Assembly (NCBI GenBank): GCA_022777285.1
Contig: JALFGN010000009.1
Span: 1 to 44,927, forward strand
Direction of reading: 5' to 3'
Source of the DNA: Blautia sp.
GTDB taxonomy: Bacteria > Bacillota > Clostridia > Lachnospirales > Lachnospiraceae
DNA length: 44,927 nucleotides
Made by a program: the position numbers and the translations under genes
Part shown: in pieces, positions 23,239 to 32,411 of the stretch
Layout: every line of letters begins with the position of its first letter
Numbering within the stretch: the stretch's first letter is position 1
The notes under the pieces: generated by a model
Seen by the model: only the letters and a program-made list of their open reading frames with translations
Databases searched by the model: none
What the model was told of the DNA's origin: nothing

Positions 23239-25320
23239 ATGGCTAGCAAGCGTGGTACTTTATCAATTAACAGTGACAATATTTTCCCGATTATTAAAAA
23301 ATGGCTGTATTCCGACCATGACATTTTCTTCCGTGAATTAATTTCCAATGGTTGTGATGCAATCACAAAGCTGAAAAAACTGGAAGTGATGGGAGAGTAT
23401 ACATTCCCGGAAAATCACAAGAACAAAGTAGAAGTAATTGTAAATCCGGAAGAGAAAACACTGAAATTTATCGATACAGGTCTTGGTATGACAGCAGAGG
23501 AAGTAGAAGAATATATTACACAGATCGCTTTCTCCGGAGCAACCCAGTTCCTGGAAAAATATAAAGATAAAACAAATGAAGACCAGATCATCGGACATTT
23601 CGGTCTTGGTTTCTATTCTGCATTTATGGTAGCAGATGAAGTGCAGATTGATACACTGTCTTACAAAGAAGGAGCAACACCAGTACATTGGGTATGCGAT
23701 GGCGGTACCGAGTATGAAATCGGAGAAGGAAACCGTACAGAGGTTGGTACAGAGATCACGCTGTTTCTGAATGAAGAAAGCCTGGAATTTGCCAATGAAT
23801 ACCGTGCAAGAGAAGTTATTGAAAAATATTGTTCCTTTATGCCGGTTGAAATTTTCCTTTCAAAAGCAAATGCAGAACAGGAATATGAGACAATCGATGA
23901 GTCAGAACTGAAAGAAGATGACGTCATTGTTGAACGAATTCATGAAGAAGCAAAAACAGAAGAAAAAGAAAATGAAAATGGTGAAAAAGAAATCGTAGAA
24001 GTATCACCTGCAAAAGACAAAGTAAAAATTAATAAACGTCCGGTTTCTTTAAGTGATATCAATCCTCTTTGGATGAAACATCCAAATGAATGCACAGACG
24101 AAGAATACAAAGAATTTTACAGAAAAGTATTCATGGATTACAAAGAGCCGCTGTTCTGGATTCACCTGAATATGGATTATCCGTTTAATCTGAAAGGTAT
24201 TTTGTATTTCCCGAAAATCAATATGGAATATGAATCCATTGAAGGAACAATCAAACTTTATAATAATCAGGTATTTATTGCAGATAATATTAAAGAAGTC
24301 ATTCCGGAATTCCTGATGCTGTTAAAAGGTGTCATCGATTGTCCGGATTTACCGCTGAATGTATCAAGAAGTGCATTACAGAATGATGGATTTGTAAAGA
24401 AAATTTCTGATTATATCAGCAAAAAAGTTGCGGATAAACTTTCCGGAATGTGCAAAACAGACCGTGAAAATTATGAAAAATACTGGGATGATATCAGCCC
24501 ATTCATTAAATTCGGCTGCCTGAAAGACACAAAATTCTCTGAGAGAATGATGGATTATATTCTGTATAAGAACATTGATGGTAAGTACCTCACACTGGAA
24601 GATTGCATCAAAGAAAATGAAAAACCGGAAGATGCAAAAGAAGCAGAAGAGGTTGTTACAGAAGAAAATAAAGAGGCAGTTGCAGAAGAAATCAAAGAAG
24701 ATGTAAAAGAAGGAAAAGAACCGGAGAAAACCAGCATTTATTATGTGACAGATGAAGTACAGCAGAGCCAGTATATCAATATGTTCAGAGAACAGGGACA
24801 GGATGCTGTAATTCTGAAGCATAATATTGATTCTGCTTTTATTTCTCATGTAGAACAGGTAAAAGATACTGTAAAATTCCTTCGTATTGATGCAGATGTA
24901 AACAAATCTGTAAAAGAAGAAGGAGAAAATCTGGAAGAGCAGACAAAAACTCTGGAAGAAGTATTCAGAAAAGTACTGAATAAAGACAAGCTGACTGTAA
25001 AAGCAGAAAAACTGAAAAATGAAAATGTATCTGCGATGATGACCATCTCAGAAGAGAGCCGTCGTATGCAGGAAATGATGAAAATGTACAATATGTACGG
25101 AATGGATCCGTCTATGTTTGGTGGACAGGAGACACTGGTATTGAATGTAAATAACAAACTGGTACAGTATGTTCTGGAGAACAAAGACGGTGAAAATGTG
25201 CCGCTGTTGTGTGAACAGCTTTATGATCTGGCAGTTATCAGCCACAGACAGCTGACACCGGAAGAAATGACAAAATTTGTTGCAAGAAGCAATGAAATCA
25301 TGATGATGATGACAAAATAA
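23239..25320 (+). CDS. htpG: Molecular chaperone HtpG (bacterial Hsp90)
   Basis: A 693-residue ATP-dependent chaperone. The ATP pocket shows FFRELISNGCDAITKL, IDTGLGMT, GHFGLGFYSAFM and TEITLFL. The middle domain includes RPVSLSDINPLWMKHP and LNVSRSALQND. The C-terminal dimerisation domain ends with methionine-rich ARSNEIMMMMTK. It is about 70 residues longer than E. coli HtpG because of two charged inserts: residues about 210-263, between the N and middle domains, and about 459-497, rich in Glu/Lys. ATG 23239 has AAGGAG 10 nt upstream; the 9 extra upstream codons contain that site. A CIRCE upstream implies HrcA control. Confidence 0.95.
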   Translation: MASKRGTLSINSDNIFPIIKKWLYSDHDIFFRELISNGCDAITKLKKLEVMGEYTFPENHKNKVEVIVNPEEKTLKFIDTGLGMTAEEVEEYITQIAFSGATQFLEKYKDKTNEDQIIGHFGLGFYSAFMVADEVQIDTLSYKEGATPVHWVCDGGTEYEIGEGNRTEVGTEITLFLNEESLEFANEYRAREVIEKYCSFMPVEIFLSKANAEQEYETIDESELKEDDVIVERIHEEAKTEEKENENGEKEIVEVSPAKDKVKINKRPVSLSDINPLWMKHPNECTDEEYKEFYRKVFMDYKEPLFWIHLNMDYPFNLKGILYFPKINMEYESIEGTIKLYNNQVFIADNIKEVIPEFLMLLKGVIDCPDLPLNVSRSALQNDGFVKKISDYISKKVADKLSGMCKTDRENYEKYWDDISPFIKFGCLKDTKFSERMMDYILYKNIDGKYLTLEDCIKENEKPEDAKEAEEVVTEENKEAVAEEIKEDVKEGKEPEKTSIYYVTDEVQQSQYINMFREQGQDAVILKHNIDSAFISHVEQVKDTVKFLRIDADVNKSVKEEGENLEEQTKTLEEVFRKVLNKDKLTVKAEKLKNENVSAMMTISEESRRMQEMMKMYNMYGMDPSMFGGQETLVLNVNNKLVQYVLENKDGENVPLLCEQLYDLAVISHRQLTPEEMTKFVARSNEIMMMMTK

Positions 25321-25327
25321 AAAGAAA

Positions 25328-25363
25328 GAAAGCCCTTTGCCAAAAACCAGGCAGAGGGCTTTC
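25328..25363. terminator. Bidirectional terminator
   Basis: GAAAGCCCTTTGCC / GGCAGAGGGCTTTC (14 bp, one G-U pair). The minus side has the better T-rich tail (TTTCTTTCTTTTT). It separates convergent htpG and nudC. Confidence 0.8.
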
Positions 25364-25369
25364 CTGTTC

Positions 25370-26218
25370 TCATTCATAAAATTTGTCCTGACCGTTTTTA
25401 AATACGGTCATCATTTCACGCGTCAGACTGATTCCATATTCATCATCCGGAATCTGGTCACGATCCATCCATACAGCCATAGAGAGTTCTTCTTCATCCA
25501 GGGAAATGGTATCGTCTCCGTCAAGGTCACAGAAAAAGCCAAAGAGAAGGGTATCTGTAAACGACCAGGGCTGACTTTTGTAAAAATGAAGATTTTTTAC
25601 TTTTAATCCCACTTCTTCCATTACTTCCCGTCTTACGGTATCTTCAATGGGTTCACCGATCTCTGCAAATCCTGCAATCAATGCATAATGCGTGATTTTA
25701 CGTCCTGCATATTTGGATAAGAGCAATTTGTTTTTGTTACGGATAGCTACGATCACAGCCGGGCAGAGTTTCGGATACTCTGTTTTTTTGCAGTGCGGGC
25801 AATACAGCATGCGTTCTTTCTGATCTTGTTTTGTGCGGCAGCCACAGGCACCGCAGAACTGGTGCTCCTGATACCAGCGAAACAGTTGATATCCGGTAAT
25901 TCCGGCAAAACTCAGGTGACGGGGGCGGGTTGTGCGAAAAAGATCCGTGCTCTTAAATTCGTAAAAAGAAAGCGCCTTTGTCGGCAGTTCAGGAACCAGA
26001 TAGTAAGAAATTTCATCAATGGAAAAAAGATACGTGTAATGCTGGACAACAGCAGGAAAAATTTCCTGAACTTCCTGAAACGTTGGAAAGGCAATTTCGC
26101 CATCGGTTTCTCTGATCAATACGGTATCTTTTTCATAATAAAGAATCTGATCCGAAGGATTGGGGGCATGTGGTGTATATTCATTGTGATAAATATGAGG
26201 GGCAATATCCTGTATCAT
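25370..26218 (-). CDS. nudC: NADH pyrophosphatase / RNA-decapping NudC
   Basis: A 282-residue Nudix hydrolase. Residues about 115-145 form a zinc ribbon (FCGACGCRT and LYCPHCKKTEYP). The Nudix box is GFAEIGEPIEDTVRREVMEEVG. A SQPWSFTDTL motif follows about 17 residues later, the NADH-pyrophosphatase SQPWPFPxS signature. It hydrolyses NAD(H) to NMN(H) and AMP and may remove NAD caps from RNA. Start codon has GGAGG 7 nt upstream. It lies 15 nt downstream of the DUF5721-like gene, probably in the same leftward operon. Confidence 0.93.
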   Translation of the reverse strand: MIQDIAPHIYHNEYTPHAPNPSDQILYYEKDTVLIRETDGEIAFPTFQEVQEIFPAVVQHYTYLFSIDEISYYLVPELPTKALSFYEFKSTDLFRTTRPRHLSFAGITGYQLFRWYQEHQFCGACGCRTKQDQKERMLYCPHCKKTEYPKLCPAVIVAIRNKNKLLLSKYAGRKITHYALIAGFAEIGEPIEDTVRREVMEEVGLKVKNLHFYKSQPWSFTDTLLFGFFCDLDGDDTISLDEEELSMAVWMDRDQIPDDEYGISLTREMMTVFKNGQDKFYE

Positions 26219-26233
26219 AAGGGATCCTCCTGT

Positions 26234-26737
26234 TTATAAGAGCTCTGAGGTAATTTGTTGTTTTTGGAAAAAGCGCATCACCATTTCGTCCCAGATATGA
26301 TCCAGAGATTTATCCAGGGTGAAGGTTTTAACGGAAGTTCCTGTCGTACAGATCAGGGAGGAACCATCGTATTGCAGGTTCAGATACAAACCGAAAATAT
26401 CTTCGGAACGCCAGCTGCTTCTTTTGTCCAGGAGCAATTTTTCTGTGTTTTTTCTGGAAAGTTGAAAAATGATCTTGAAATGCAGCGGTGTTCGTTTCCC
26501 TTTGATAATCGAAAAACAAAATGGTTTTACTTCTTTCCAGAGTGCACAGGTTCGCCCTGTTTCGGTAAGCTTCCGGGCTTCTTCTGTATCAAAAAAACCG
26601 GTATGCAGGGCTCCGTCAATGGTAAAAGTTGAAAATGTTGTGATGGATGCCTCACACAGCCAGAAATGATCAAAATCGTTTCCTATGAGCAGGCGGGACA
26701 TAAAGTCCTTTACATCCTGAATCTGTAAAGCAATCAT
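26234..26737 (-). CDS. DUF5721-like protein
   Basis: A 167-residue protein that begins MIALQIQDVKDFMSRLLIGNDFDHFWLCEA (split blocks) and contains FTIDGALHTGFFD, RTCALWKEVKPFCFSIIKGKRTPL and an FTLDKSLDHIWDEMV tail. I associate this pattern with DUF5721 of Clostridia, whose function is unknown. It is mixed alpha/beta with no membrane or catalytic motif. It sits first in a leftward pair with nudC and has its own promoter at 26775-26802. Confidence 0.6.
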   Translation of the reverse strand: MIALQIQDVKDFMSRLLIGNDFDHFWLCEASITTFSTFTIDGALHTGFFDTEEARKLTETGRTCALWKEVKPFCFSIIKGKRTPLHFKIIFQLSRKNTEKLLLDKRSSWRSEDIFGLYLNLQYDGSSLICTTGTSVKTFTLDKSLDHIWDEMVMRFFQKQQITSELL

Positions 26738-26774
26738 AAAATTTATCCTCTCATCTGATTTGTGTCTACAAAAC

Positions 26775-26802
26775 AGTATATACGATTGAAGAAAAAAATC
26801 AA
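26775..26802 (-). promoter_or_regulatory. Promoter of DUF5721-nudC operon
   Basis: Leftward TTGATT, 16-nt spacer, TATACT; 38 nt from the start codon. Confidence 0.55.
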
Positions 26803-26836
26803 AGGGTTTTTACGGAAAAAGGCTTTTCAAGCATAG

Positions 26837-26858
26837 TGTTTTATGTTATGATAAAACA
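26837..26858 (+). promoter_or_regulatory. Palindromic operator candidate over degV promoter
   Basis: A perfect inverted repeat TGTTTTAT-N6-ATAAAACA overlaps the probable -10 TATGAT (26847-26852; a TTTTCA -35 is 17 nt upstream). Its position fits a repressor site. The cognate regulator is unknown. Confidence 0.5.
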
Positions 26859-26891
26859 TAGTATTAGAAACTACATATGAGAGGTTGCAAA

Positions 26892-27731
26892 ATGAGATAT
26901 AAAATAGTAATTGACAGTTGCGGGGAATTAATAGAAAGATGGGAAGCAGATCCGGCTATTGAGCGGGCGCCTCTGACGCTCACTGTGGAAGGGGAAGATA
27001 TTGTAGATGATGAAACCTTTGATCAGGCATATTTTCTGAAAAAGGTGGCAGAGAGCCCGGAGTGTCCAAAGTCCTCCTGTCCTTCACCGGAACGTTATAG
27101 GACTGCTTACGACTGTGATGCAGAGCATATTTATGCAGTTACACTTTCGGCAGAATTGAGCGGATCTTATAACAGTGCAGTTCTGGGAATGAATCTTTTG
27201 AAGGAAAATGCACCGGACAAGAAGATCCATGTATTTAACTCCCGTTCTGCATCTGTAGGGGAAACGTTGATCGCACTCAAAATAGAAGAATGCGAACAGC
27301 ACGGTATGGAATTTGAGGAAATAGTAGAAACAGTAGAAAATTATATCAACAGTCAGAATACTTATTTTGTACTGGAAAATCTGGAAACATTGCGTAAGAA
27401 TGGACGTCTGAGCAACCTGAAAGCATTTGTGGCAAATGCATTGAAGATCAAACCGGTCATGGGTGCTACGCCGGAGGGAACGATTATTCAGCTGGACCAG
27501 GCAAGAGGAATGAATAAAGCTTTGATGAAGTTGGTAGATTATGTTGTGGAACAGACAGAGAGCAGTCAGGAAAAAGTTCTGGCAATCAGTCATTGCAATT
27601 GCAGAGAACGGGCAGAGATGGTGAAAGATGCGATTGTAAAAAGAATTCCTGTCAAAGATGTGGTTCTTCTGGATACCGCAGGTGTCAGTACGATGTATGC
27701 CAATGACGGTGGAATTATTGTTGCCATCTAA
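26892..27731 (+). CDS. DegV-family fatty-acid-binding protein
   Basis: A 279-residue cytosolic protein of the DegV/FakB family, which binds a fatty acid so that FakA kinase can phosphorylate it. Signatures are IVIDSCGEL at the N-terminus, KSSCPSPERYRTAY, VTLSAELSGSYNSAVLG (the Ser/Gly carboxylate site), HVFNSRSASVGETLIAL and FVLENLETLRKNGRLSNLKA. No FakA gene is in the window. ATG 26892 lies 7 nt after GAGAGG. The overlapping palindrome suggests regulated expression. Single gene, followed by a terminator. Confidence 0.88.
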   Translation: MRYKIVIDSCGELIERWEADPAIERAPLTLTVEGEDIVDDETFDQAYFLKKVAESPECPKSSCPSPERYRTAYDCDAEHIYAVTLSAELSGSYNSAVLGMNLLKENAPDKKIHVFNSRSASVGETLIALKIEECEQHGMEFEEIVETVENYINSQNTYFVLENLETLRKNGRLSNLKAFVANALKIKPVMGATPEGTIIQLDQARGMNKALMKLVDYVVEQTESSQEKVLAISHCNCRERAEMVKDAIVKRIPVKDVVLLDTAGVSTMYANDGGIIVAI

Positions 27732-27763
27732 TCCGGATACAGGAAAAATAATAGAATAAAATC

Positions 27764-27796
27764 AAGAGCAGCTGGTGAAAATCGGTTGCTCTTTTT
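27764..27796 (+). terminator. Rho-independent terminator after degV
   Basis: The stem AAGAGCA / TTGCTCTT is followed by TTTTTATAT; the arms flank GCTGGTGAAAATCGG. Confidence 0.8.
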
Positions 27797-27819
27797 ATAT
27801 GAAAATGATAAAAAAAATT

Positions 27820-27848
27820 TTGACCAGGACAGGGAATTATAGTACGAT
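27820..27848 (+). promoter_or_regulatory. Promoter of MATE-mannosidase operon
   Basis: TTGACC, 17-nt spacer, TACGAT; 34 nt before the MATE start. Confidence 0.6.
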
Positions 27849-27882
27849 AGAACTAAGAAAAATGTGATTGGGGAAACAGAGG

Positions 27883-29298
27883 ATGAAAGAAAAACTAAAA
27901 CAATTATTTGCTCCGGTTGATATGACCAAAGGAAAACCATGGAAAAAGATTGTGGCATTTACCATTCCGCTGATTATTGGAAACATTGCCCAACAGCTTT
28001 ACAATACGGTAGACAGTATTGTAGTAGGAAAATATGTAGGGGATAATGCCCTGGCAGCAGTAGGAAGTGCAGGGCCAATTTTGAATCTGCTTCTGGTTCT
28101 GTTTATCGGGATTTCTGTTGGAAGCGGTATTATGGTATCCCAGTATTTTGGTGCAAGAGACAGAGAAGAACTGTCCTGGTCTGTAGGGAGTTGTGTGACT
28201 TTGACGGCACTTGCCTCTCTGATTGTCATGCTTCTTGCACCTTTGGTGATTCGGCCGCTTCTGGAACTTTTAAATACACCGGACAGCATTATAGAATGGT
28301 GCAATTCTTATCTGCGTATTTTATTTATTGGGATCGCGGGGATGGCTTATTATAATATCCTTAGTGGAATATTGAGAGGACTGGGAGACTCTGTTTCTGC
28401 TCTTTTGTATCTGCTGGTAGCCACAGTTCTGAATATTGTTCTTGACATCTGGTTGGTTGCCGGATTGCATATGGGAGTATCGGGAGTTGCGCTTGCCACA
28501 GCCATTGCCCAGGCGGTATCTGCCTTGCTCTGTCTCTGGAAGCTGAGCAGAATGAAGGACGTTTTTGATTTAAAGATGCATTATCTGAAGATGAGAAAAA
28601 AATATACCGTCAATATGATTCGTCTTGGATTGCCCTCCGGTCTGACGCAGGCTATTTTTTCTATGGCTATGATTGTAGTACAGTCTCTTACAAACAGTTT
28701 TGGAGAACTCTTTATTGCTGCAAATGTAATTGTTATGCGAGTGGATGGGTTTGCTATGATGCCGAATTTTTCATTCGGAAATACAATGACCACTTATGCA
28801 GGACAGAATGTAGGGGCAAGAGACTATGAACGGGTACAGAAAGGGGCGAGACAGGGAACCTGGATTGCAGTGGGAACTGCAGCTGTGATTACTGCGTTGA
28901 TTCTTCTTTTTGGGAAAAATCTTATGGGAATCTTTACAGATACGAGCAGTCTGGTGGAATTAAGTATGCGCATGATGTGCATTCTGGCTCCTGGTTATAT
29001 TGCTATGGCTGTAACGCAGAGTCTTTCCGGAGTGATGCGTGGAGCGGGTGATACGATGACACCGATGTGGATTTCTGTGATCACAACTGTTTTCATAAGA
29101 ATTCCCGTTGCGTATGGAATTTCCTGGATGACGAAGACGGAACAGCTGCCTCATGGAAGACAGGAATGTGTGTTTGTTTCGCTTCTGATGTCCTGGGTGC
29201 TGGGCGCTGTGATTACGGTGATTTTTTATAAAAGAGGAAAATGGCAGGAAAAGGCATTGATTAAGGAGAGAAAAAATGATAAAACAACTTTTAAATGA
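27883..29298 (+). CDS. MATE-family efflux transporter
   Basis: A 471-residue membrane protein with about 12 hydrophobic segments. It starts KKIVAFTIPLIIGNIAQQLYNTVDSIVVGKYVG, the MATE/NorM N-terminal signature (read as consecutive blocks), with the internal repeat GLPSGLTQAIFSMAMIVVQSL in the second half. It exports cations or drugs using Na+ or H+. The start is taken at ATG 27883; the TTG 15 nt upstream is weaker. The C-terminus overlaps the beta-mannosidase start by 23 nt. Confidence 0.88.
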   Translation: MKEKLKQLFAPVDMTKGKPWKKIVAFTIPLIIGNIAQQLYNTVDSIVVGKYVGDNALAAVGSAGPILNLLLVLFIGISVGSGIMVSQYFGARDREELSWSVGSCVTLTALASLIVMLLAPLVIRPLLELLNTPDSIIEWCNSYLRILFIGIAGMAYYNILSGILRGLGDSVSALLYLLVATVLNIVLDIWLVAGLHMGVSGVALATAIAQAVSALLCLWKLSRMKDVFDLKMHYLKMRKKYTVNMIRLGLPSGLTQAIFSMAMIVVQSLTNSFGELFIAANVIVMRVDGFAMMPNFSFGNTMTTYAGQNVGARDYERVQKGARQGTWIAVGTAAVITALILLFGKNLMGIFTDTSSLVELSMRMMCILAPGYIAMAVTQSLSGVMRGAGDTMTPMWISVITTVFIRIPVAYGISWMTKTEQLPHGRQECVFVSLLMSWVLGAVITVIFYKRGKWQEKALIKERKNDKTTFK

Positions 29299-31714
29299 AA
29301 ACTGGAAAATGCATACGGCAGGATGGGATGACTGGCAGCAAGCCGTTGTGCCGGGTACCGTCTACACAGATTTGCTCAGAAACGGAAATATGGAGGATCC
29401 TTTTTGGAAGGATAATGAAAATCAGGCATTGGCTCTGATGGAAAATGATTACGAATATGAAACAGTGTTTACCTGCTCAGAAGAAATGCTTGGTTCCGAT
29501 CAGGTACTTTTAAGATTTGAAGGATTGGATACGATTGCAGATATTTATGTGAATCATGTCTTTGCAGGAAGTGCGGAAAATATGCACAGAATCTGGGAAT
29601 TTCCGGTAAAGGAATTGTTGAACCATGGAGAAAATCATCTGCGTGTGTTGTTTCATTCTCCGCTTCAGTATATCCGAAATGCGTATGAAAAAGCACCTAC
29701 CCGTGGAAGTGAGGACGCAATGGATGGATTTGTACATATCCGGAAAGCGCATTGTATGTTCGGCTGGGACTGGGGTGCACACCTGCCGGATGCCGGAATT
29801 TTTCGTCCGGTGATGCTTCTTGGAATCACGCATGGAAGAATTGAGAGTATCCGTTATGCACAGAAACATGAAGAGAAGAAAGTTGCGCTTCAGATCGATC
29901 CGGAAATTGAAAAAACAGGAACGGTTGCTGGGGAGTATCGTCTGGAAGTAACTCTTCTTTCACCAGATGGAAAAGAAACGGGATATCAGGAAAATCCGCA
30001 TGAAATTGTCATAGAGAATCCACAGCTTTGGTGGCCGAATGGAATCGGAGAGCAGCCGCTTTATACGATTCAGGCAAAGCTTCTGTATGAAGGACAGGTA
30101 ATCGATGAAAATGTACAGCGCATTGGTCTTAGAACCTTAACGGTGCATGTGGAAAAGGATGCTTGGGGAGAAAGTTTTGCTCAGGAAGTGAATGGACAGC
30201 AGATATTTGCTATGGGTGCAGATTATATTCCGGAGGATCATCTGCTTGGAAGAACATCCAGGGAAAAGACAAGAAAGCTGTTGATGGACTGCAAAGAAGC
30301 CAATTTTAATTCCATTCGTGTATGGGGAGGAGGATATTATCCGGAAGACTGGTTCTACGAGATCTGTGATGAACTGGGACTTATGGTGTGGCAGGATTTC
30401 ATGTTTGCCTGTGGGGTTTATGATCTGACTCCTGAATTTGAAGCAAATATCCGACAGGAATTTATTGACAATGTGAAGCGACTGAGAAATCATCCGTCTC
30501 TTGCACTCTGGTGTGGAAATAATGAAATGGAAATGTTTGTGAAACAAGGCGAGTGGGTATCCAAACCTTCTGAAGTGCGGGACTATCTGTTTATGTATGA
30601 ACGGGTAATTCCGGAAATATTAAGAGCGTATGATCCGGATACCTTTTACTGGCCGGCGAGCCCTTCCTCAGGTGGATGTTTTGATGAACCAAATTCACCG
30701 GACAGAGGGGATGTACATTACTGGGATGTATGGCATGGAAATAAGCCATTTTCTGATTACAGGAACTATTATTTCCGTTATGTTTCGGAATTTGGATTTC
30801 AGTCTTTCCCATGTCTGAACACGATAAAAACCTTTACGGATGATCCGGATGATTTTAATATTTTCTCTTATGTGATGGAAAAACATCAGAGAAATGCAGG
30901 GGCCAATGGAAAAATTATCAATTATATGCAGCAGACGTATCGCTATCCGTCCGGATTTGAGACAGTGCTTTATGCATCACAGCTTCTTCAGGTAGATGCG
31001 ATCCGATATGGCGTGGAACATTTCCGCAGAAACAGAGGAAGATGTATGGGAGCGATTTACTGGCAGCTGAACGATTGCTGGCCGGTGGCCTCCTGGGCAT
31101 CCATTGATTATACCGGCCGTTGGAAAGTACTCCATTATGCTGCAAAACGTTTCTTTGCACCGGTTATGCTTTCCTGTGAGGAAGAAAGCTGGCTGACCCA
31201 GAAACCGGATATGAATCGGGAACATTTTGCATATAAAAAATCCATACGTCTGAATGTGACCAATGAAACAAGAGAAGAACAGACACTTGTAGTAAGATGG
31301 GCACTGCGGGACTCTTTTGGAAATAAGAAAGAAGAACAGGAAGAAACCGTCACAGTTGCACCATTTTGCTCTTGCTGGATGAAAAAAACAGAATTTCCAC
31401 ATGTGGATGCCTTCCGGGAATATGTCAGTTATGAGGCTTTACAGGATGGAACGGTTCTATCCGAAGGTACGGTCATTTTCTCTCTTCCAAAATATTTCCG
31501 TTATGAAGATCCGAAGCTTTGTGCACAAGTTCATGGAGATGAAATTCTGGTAAAAGCACAGGCTTATGCAAAAAATGTGGAAATACAGAATGATTCGGAA
31601 GATCTTCGCCTGTCGGATAATTATTTTGATATGAACGCAGGGGAGAAGCGGGTGAAAATTATTTCCGGAAATCCGGAGCATCTGCGTTTGAGAAGTGTGT
31701 ATGATATTAAATAA
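29276..31714 (+). CDS. Beta-mannosidase, glycoside hydrolase family 2
   Basis: An 812-residue cytoplasmic GH2 enzyme that removes terminal beta-mannose from oligosaccharides. The N-terminal sugar-binding domain is typical (WQQAVVPGTVYTDLLRNG, then FEGLDTIADIYVN). The immunoglobulin-like region contains NPQLWWPNGIGEQPLY. The TIM barrel carries the acid/base Glu in LWCGNNEMEMF (around residue 417) and the nucleophile Glu in SEFGFQSFP (around 504). There is no signal peptide, so substrates must be imported. Its ATG lies inside the MATE gene behind AAGGAGAG. Manno-oligosaccharide or N-glycan core use is a plausible role. Confidence 0.92.
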   Translation: MIKQLLNENWKMHTAGWDDWQQAVVPGTVYTDLLRNGNMEDPFWKDNENQALALMENDYEYETVFTCSEEMLGSDQVLLRFEGLDTIADIYVNHVFAGSAENMHRIWEFPVKELLNHGENHLRVLFHSPLQYIRNAYEKAPTRGSEDAMDGFVHIRKAHCMFGWDWGAHLPDAGIFRPVMLLGITHGRIESIRYAQKHEEKKVALQIDPEIEKTGTVAGEYRLEVTLLSPDGKETGYQENPHEIVIENPQLWWPNGIGEQPLYTIQAKLLYEGQVIDENVQRIGLRTLTVHVEKDAWGESFAQEVNGQQIFAMGADYIPEDHLLGRTSREKTRKLLMDCKEANFNSIRVWGGGYYPEDWFYEICDELGLMVWQDFMFACGVYDLTPEFEANIRQEFIDNVKRLRNHPSLALWCGNNEMEMFVKQGEWVSKPSEVRDYLFMYERVIPEILRAYDPDTFYWPASPSSGGCFDEPNSPDRGDVHYWDVWHGNKPFSDYRNYYFRYVSEFGFQSFPCLNTIKTFTDDPDDFNIFSYVMEKHQRNAGANGKIINYMQQTYRYPSGFETVLYASQLLQVDAIRYGVEHFRRNRGRCMGAIYWQLNDCWPVASWASIDYTGRWKVLHYAAKRFFAPVMLSCEEESWLTQKPDMNREHFAYKKSIRLNVTNETREEQTLVVRWALRDSFGNKKEEQEETVTVAPFCSCWMKKTEFPHVDAFREYVSYEALQDGTVLSEGTVIFSLPKYFRYEDPKLCAQVHGDEILVKAQAYAKNVEIQNDSEDLRLSDNYFDMNAGEKRVKIISGNPEHLRLRSVYDIK

Positions 31715-31732
31715 GCGGAAGGAAGAGAAGCG

Positions 31733-32350
31733 ATGCAGGAAAAATTCTTACGACAGATTACAGATTTTATTTTTGTAGAAAATCCCCCGAAGAGGGCAGA
31801 TCTGATCTTGATTCCCGGAAGCGGTTATCCTCAGATTGCAGAGGAAGCGGCAAGATTGTACAAAGACGGGTATGCACCTTTGATTCTTCCTTCTGGCCGT
31901 TACAGTATCCTGAAGGGGAAATTTGCCGGTGTCTGGGAAAAAAAAGAGCTGTATGGAGGAGACTATGAAACGGAATGGGAATTTTTGAAGACGGTACTTA
32001 TAAAAAATGAGGTTCCTCTTGAGAAGATTCTGAAAGAAGACCAGGCGACCTATACTTATGAAAATGCCATTTATTCCAGAGCAGTTATCGATCAATTGAG
32101 AATGAAAATCAAAAAGGCAATTTTATGCTGTATGCCTTGTCATGCAAGAAGAGCACTTTTGTACTATCAGTTATTATTTCCGGAAACAGAATTTCTTGTC
32201 TGTCCTGCAAAAGAGAGTAAAATAACAAGAGATAACTGGTATTTGTCGGAAGAAGGAATCGAAACCGTTTTAGGAGAAGTAGAACGCTGCGGAAGCCAGT
32301 TTCATGAAATTCTCAGACATGTGAAAGACAGTATCGAACAGAGTCGTTGA
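31733..32350 (+). CDS. YdcF/ElyC-like DUF218 protein
   Basis: A 205-residue soluble DUF218 protein. It has ADLILIPGSGYP at the N-terminus, APLILPSGRYS, DQATYTYENAIYSRAVID and KKAILCCMPCHARRALLYYQ, in the order seen in YdcF. Family members bind nucleotides such as SAM; a few influence envelope synthesis. It follows the mannosidase by 18 nt behind GGAAGGAAGAG, so it is third in the operon. Function here is unknown. Confidence 0.78.
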   Translation: MQEKFLRQITDFIFVENPPKRADLILIPGSGYPQIAEEAARLYKDGYAPLILPSGRYSILKGKFAGVWEKKELYGGDYETEWEFLKTVLIKNEVPLEKILKEDQATYTYENAIYSRAVIDQLRMKIKKAILCCMPCHARRALLYYQLLFPETEFLVCPAKESKITRDNWYLSEEGIETVLGEVERCGSQFHEILRHVKDSIEQSR

Positions 32351-32359
32351 ACCATTACG

Positions 32360-32410
32360 AAGAAAGAACAGCTTTTGTGTTATTTTTTCACAAAAGCTGT
32401 TCTTTCTTTC
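32360..32410 (+). terminator. Strong hairpin terminator
   Basis: A near-perfect 20-bp stem from AAGAAAGAACAGC to GCTGTTCTTTCTT with a 9-nt loop (about TTATTTTTT). The tail is pyrimidine-rich. It sits between the YdcF-like gene and the converging TetR. Confidence 0.8.
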
Positions 32411-32411
32411 T

